A stretch of 64,000 bases of DNA from Nectonema munidae (Eukaryota; Nematomorpha; Nectonematoida; Nectonematidae): positions 424,501 through 488,500 of the forward strand of contig JAUIRK010000971.1 in assembly GCA_030549495.1 (NCBI GenBank). Direction: 5' to 3'. Numbering within the stretch: the stretch's first letter is position 1; each line of letters opens with the position of its first letter. The notes below the pieces were generated by a model, which did not search any database, was not told the origin of the DNA, and saw only the letters and a program-made list of their open reading frames with translations. The position numbers were made by a program, and so were the translations under genes. Below are positions 60,219-64,000 of the stretch, piece by piece.

Positions 60219-63200
60219 TTATCTAATTTCACTTATAAAGTTTTGAATTTTTTCTACTGTGGAATGAATGTTCGTTGTTTCACATTCCTCAAGGATTAAC
60301 TTTATTTCTTCAGCAAAGTTCTGTATTTGTTGATTAGAAGTTTGAAGATTTATTTTTGTTAGATCTAACAACTCAATTATTGCTTTTAAAAAATTTTCCC
60401 GATTTTGTTCTGAGAGTTTAATAACGTCATTTTCATTTACTTTCAGAAAAATTTCGCGCACTTTTTTATATAAAAACTTCATCTTTAATTCGTCTTTTTT
60501 AAGTTTTGTTTCAGCCTTCTTTTCACAGTAAATAAACAAACAATTTAGTTTGCGTACACTTGTTATGAAAGCAGGAATTTCAAAGTGATTCTGAGAAAAA
60601 AAATCATACGAAATTGTGAAATATAAATTTGCTTCTTGAAAAAGTTGCTCCCCATCAACACTTTTTCTGAATTTTTCTAGAAGAATAGTAGCTATATCCA
60701 AACTTAAATAGGCTTTCCTTTCTGAAGAATCATCATTATTCGCTATTAAAGTTATTGCAGACTTCAAATGCTGTATACGTTTATCCTCAGTTTCGGTAGA
60801 AGTGTCGTCATCACTCTTTACTTTCAAACTTTCACTTATTCTTCCATGAAGTGTAGACATGTGTTCTTTGATATTCGCAACAAGTGTAGATTTTTTCGCC
60901 AAAAGCGCACATAATAGGGCTTTCTTATTTATTTCTAGTTGGGAAATCAATAAATCTTCTATATCCTTTGATTGACAGCACTGGCATTTCAATTCAAGCA
61001 ATTTTGATTGGTTGCAAAGAACAAATGCTGAGTTGAGTGAATCCTTGTACTGAGAAAAGTAAGTTTTGCTATCCTCGAAAGCTTCATTACTCTTTTTGAT
61101 GAATGTGTTGCAAATGTCATCAATCTTCATGTTACTTTCGCTAGCATGTGCGGCAGCTCTATACAAATAGTACAGGCCTGTTTCGTTTTTGAGATTAGCC
61201 TTTTTACTGCACAATCTCTGCAAGACGAGCGTGTTATCCAGAGAAGTGGCAGCATCAATTGCTTTATTGTAACAGATGGAGGCAATCGTCAACGACTTCA
61301 CTTGGGATGCACTCAGTTCGTAACTCCATTTATGCTCCACTTCATGGGTAATGCTTTCTACAATTGCTAATACTCTTTCAGTCAGTGGTAACGTGTATCC
61401 AAATTGTTCAAAATTTACATCGAAACTTTCACTTTTAGCCAATAGTGTTTGAGCATCGCCTGCCAGTTCCATCAAATTCAACAAAATATACTCCAACTCA
61501 AAGGGAAAAATGTCTTTAACGTCATCAAAGTATCCCACACAAAAGGTTGTATAGCACCTTTGAGCTACTGCTAAAAATTTAAGCGCTCGTCCTAACTTGC
61601 CCTTTCTGAGAGCGATGTTTGTGAGTACGGCGTAAGAGAAAGAAATTTTGTGCAGAAATAAAGCTTTTGCCGACAAAATCCATTTTTCGCATTGCAGATT
61701 TGTGGAGCGGATGTCGTCGTTTGAAGCTGCTTCTTCATAAAATTTATTGATCAGGTGCAAAGCGTTACAAGCAATCTTGATACTCTTGTAGCACCTTTCA
61801 GTGAAGCAGAGGGAAGTTTTTGCGATTTCCTTGTTGTTTTTCGTCTTCGTTTTTTTCTCATATTTCGTCTTTAGCTTTTGAATACTGGTGAACCAAAAGG
61901 TGTTGTCAGATGGCGCGGAATTTTCTTCAAAATCTAGCCCACTGCTTTGATTGTATGCACCACTCTCAAAACACTGGTATTCCAAGGAATCAGTGCACAA
62001 AAATGGATCCGTACTATCGGGCAAGTAAATATCACAAATGTAAAAAGCGATAGAGGCATACATTTGAATGATCTCTTCAAACAGCTGGCCACACTGCTGG
62101 ATGTAGATGTTTAAAGTTTCCATACACTTTTCCCCCAGCACCTTTAAAATGGGGTAAACACCGTCATCGATGCCCTTTTTCTTCTTTCTGATGTTTACAA
62201 ACATTTTATACAAGAGATATGTGACAGGCAGAACGAAGGGGGTTTTGCCTGGGTGCTTACAACTTTCGCTTGATATACTTGATAGGTCATACAACTTCAC
62301 AAAGTCGTCATTGCCCGCCTTAAACAACCAATAAGTGTGTCCACTCTTGATGCAATTTGACTTGACGAAGGTAATCAAATTTTTGGCTAAATTTTTTATC
62401 ACATTTGAAGAAAACTTGCAATTGTCCATGTTGGGTAGATCTTCCGTTTTGTAGAATTCGTATTTTTTTACGAATCCGTCAAGATGGTAGCACATGGCAA
62501 GATCAGGAACATTACACATCAAATTATCTAGCCAATAATCGATGCCTGTTAGCACGTTGATGGGTTCGCGCATATCTTTCAACTGCAAGCTGATAGCCGG
62601 TGACTTGTTATTGCCGAATATAGGCAAGTCTGAAGAAATCAACATTTTGAGGTTTTCAAAGTTCCAGATGTAGTTTTTGGTAAAAATATCCTTAACATTT
62701 TTCACATGGGGCAGAGGTATGTCTTTGACGACTTCTTTGCCTTTGTCCTCATCCCCTTTAAGGATGAGTGATTGAGATAAGAAATTTAACTGAATTTGGG
62801 TACTTACCAGTGCGGCATTCGCTTCCTCTACACATGGCGCTAAACCATCGCGAACTCTCTCGCTACTCATCAACTCTTTCACCTGAAATTCCTTGAACCA
62901 TGCCCACTCCTTTTTCGCATTTTTGCTGAGATATGCGTGGATGTTGCTGTTATCTAGTAATAGGGTGTTGTTGACGCGGTGTATCATGATGCTGATGTCT
63001 TGCGAGCTATACGCCATTTTTAAAAGTTTTTTGATGTTTTCGGCGCTAGCTATCACGTCAATGTCGTTTAATTCACTGCAGTACACGTTGGCCGTGTCGA
63101 AACTGAGGCGCCTTTCATGCTTTCCACTTTCAAAGAAGGCAAAACTCTTTTTCTCATCTTGTACGGATTGATTCAATGAGACAGAGTCGTTTAAGTTTGT

Positions 63201-63254
63201 ATTGACTGCTAATTGGCAGAAGTTTATCTTTGTCTTTTCTATATTTCCACTCAT
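60219..63254 (-). CDS. EDRF1: Erythroid differentiation-related factor 1 homologue, single exon, 1011 residues
   Basis: The first ATG is at 63254 (MSGNIEKTK). The frame is open farther upstream, and a TTTATTTGTTTAG at about 63285 could be an acceptor for an upstream or leader exon. The N-terminal domain matches human EDRF1 closely: SAENIKKLLK (70-79), WNFENLKMLISSDLPIFG (197-214), EPINVLTGIDYWLDNLMCNV (230-249), HTYWLFKAGNDDFVKLYDL (306-324) and PFVLPVTYLLYKM. The C-terminal half is helical and TPR-like, including KGKLGRALKFLAVAQRCY. Human EDRF1 is about 1,200 residues and promotes globin expression in red-cell precursors. Its role in invertebrates is not known to me, so only orthology is claimed. 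Human EDRF1 has many introns, here about 3 kb is uninterrupted. The frame is intact and there are no signs of decay. Confidence 0.93.
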   Translation of the reverse strand: MSGNIEKTKINFCQLAVNTNLNDSVSLNQSVQDEKKSFAFFESGKHERRLSFDTANVYCSELNDIDVIASAENIKKLLKMAYSSQDISIMIHRVNNTLLLDNSNIHAYLSKNAKKEWAWFKEFQVKELMSSERVRDGLAPCVEEANAALVSTQIQLNFLSQSLILKGDEDKGKEVVKDIPLPHVKNVKDIFTKNYIWNFENLKMLISSDLPIFGNNKSPAISLQLKDMREPINVLTGIDYWLDNLMCNVPDLAMCYHLDGFVKKYEFYKTEDLPNMDNCKFSSNVIKNLAKNLITFVKSNCIKSGHTYWLFKAGNDDFVKLYDLSSISSESCKHPGKTPFVLPVTYLLYKMFVNIRKKKKGIDDGVYPILKVLGEKCMETLNIYIQQCGQLFEEIIQMYASIAFYICDIYLPDSTDPFLCTDSLEYQCFESGAYNQSSGLDFEENSAPSDNTFWFTSIQKLKTKYEKKTKTKNNKEIAKTSLCFTERCYKSIKIACNALHLINKFYEEAASNDDIRSTNLQCEKWILSAKALFLHKISFSYAVLTNIALRKGKLGRALKFLAVAQRCYTTFCVGYFDDVKDIFPFELEYILLNLMELAGDAQTLLAKSESFDVNFEQFGYTLPLTERVLAIVESITHEVEHKWSYELSASQVKSLTIASICYNKAIDAATSLDNTLVLQRLCSKKANLKNETGLYYLYRAAAHASESNMKIDDICNTFIKKSNEAFEDSKTYFSQYKDSLNSAFVLCNQSKLLELKCQCCQSKDIEDLLISQLEINKKALLCALLAKKSTLVANIKEHMSTLHGRISESLKVKSDDDTSTETEDKRIQHLKSAITLIANNDDSSERKAYLSLDIATILLEKFRKSVDGEQLFQEANLYFTISYDFFSQNHFEIPAFITSVRKLNCLFIYCEKKAETKLKKDELKMKFLYKKVREIFLKVNENDVIKLSEQNRENFLKAIIELLDLTKINLQTSNQQIQNFAEEIKLILEECETTNIHSTVEKIQNFISEIR

Positions 63255-63537
63255 TTTACTTTGATTCACAAATTGAATATTATCTAAACAAATAAAAGAT
63301 AGGTATATAAAATATCAGAAAAGATGAAACAGACAATATATTGAAAAAGGATATACTTTAAATTTTCTTTTTTCAAAAAGATGTTTTTAATTGGAAAGAA
63401 TTTTCTTTTCAAATATCATAAAATAGGAGCGCGTTTCCAAAAAAGTGTATCTGTAGTCTTTCATTTTTGCATCTTTCTCATTTCTTTTACTACTTCATGA
63501 ATTAGGGTTGTGGAATCAGAAGGGAATTTTATCCAAC

Positions 63538-63855
63538 TCATAGCACTTTCCGACTCCAAATATTTAAAAACGCCTTTAACGCCAACTCTTCCCTTCCGAC
63601 TTGGACTATAAAGAAGGGCCACTCCATAAGCTTATAAATATAAAACTTTTTTTCATTATTTAAATCCCTGATGTACAAAACTTTATACAAACCTTGTTTA
63701 TATGTTTGTACACGTTTTCTGTTTGGTTCATATATAAGCCTTGTTTGGAAGTACTCTACATTTTTTTTATCGCGCCTGATGTTAGTTATTTCATTTCCAC
63801 TTTCTATCATAACAGCGTACAGTGAGTCCAACAATGAGCCTGCACATTCTTTCTA
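63538..63855 (-). CDS. Unrecognised exon-like ORF upstream of EDRF1
   Basis: A good acceptor (TTGTACTAG on the minus strand, ending at 63856) opens a frame of KECAGSLLDSLYAVMIESGN, EITNIRRDKKNVEYFQTRLI and YEPNRKRVQTYKQ, and continues to a stop at 63538. The composition is balanced and charged, unlike chance ORFs here. A GT donor after TYKQ (GTTTGTATAAAG) is possible. I recognise no family. It could be the last exon of a neighbouring minus-strand gene running off the window, or less likely an upstream exon of EDRF1. Minus-strand sequence near 63995-63925 (QIERITLTDTNFDLLNTFKN) may be another exon of it, but phases did not join. Confidence 0.35.
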
Positions 63856-64000
63856 GTACAATGTCTAAAGCAAACTTATTTCGACCCACTATGTTTGAAG
63901 TTTTACCGGGTAGATCTAACTCACAAAGAGATTAGCAAGTTTTTAAAAGTATTTAACAGATCAAAATTCGTATCGGTCAAGGTGATTCTTTCAATTTGCT

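Noticed and set aside
61146-63171. Plus-strand ORFs opposite EDRF1
   Set aside because: They are antisense shadows of the conserved EDRF1 coding sequence.
63267-63269. GTG as the EDRF1 start, extending the protein by five residues
   Set aside because: Animal nuclear genes start at ATG. The first ATG is at 63254, or an upstream exon supplies the start.

Overview
This window is a piece of a metazoan, probably invertebrate, nuclear genome. It is very AT-rich, its host genes are split by GT-AG introns, its intergenic space is gene-poor, and it carries many decayed transposons of animal type (piggyBac, hAT, Merlin, pogo, RTE and other LINEs, tRNA-derived SINEs, MITEs). I cannot name the species. 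The transposon mix would fit several cnidarians or arthropods.

Three host genes are supported. A complete nine-exon ALDH9A1-type aldehyde dehydrogenase gene (+ strand, 20901-33597) encodes a 500-residue protein with all catalytic residues. A YIPF1/YIPF2-like Golgi membrane protein gene (+, about 50163-53830) has three very short introns and one 2.6 kb intron that carries a hAT insertion. An EDRF1 homologue (-, 60219-63254) lies in one uninterrupted 3 kb exon. An unrecognised exon-like ORF sits upstream of EDRF1 at the right edge.

The left third (1-20.8 kb) is almost all mobile DNA: a decayed piggyBac, two LINE fragments, a 2.28 kb element with inverted ends carrying an uncharacterised multi-copy protein family (6069-8343), an OTU/vertnin-like remnant, an RTE 3' end, a tRNA-SINE, a pogo remnant, a nearly whole Merlin element with perfect 8 bp target duplications (15616-16791), a second copy of the uncharacterised family, and a truncated hAT. 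Between ALDH9A1 and YIPF lies a desert holding a LINE with an apparent internal inversion (38063-39500) and a nested structure (39985-46422). In the latter a hAT element was split by a piggyBac-like element that has its own tandem arrays, and a pogo-like MITE also landed in it. The right third has SINEs, a cluster of TTAA-type MITEs and a non-autonomous hAT.

The host genes show no sign of working together. The most notable points for follow-up are: (i) the 6069-8343 element, whose mobility is supported by a related unoccupied site at 48.48 kb and whose protein keeps a D...D...E pattern; and (ii) a group of short TTAA-bounded elements that each carry a different but self-complementary palindrome at the same place near one end.
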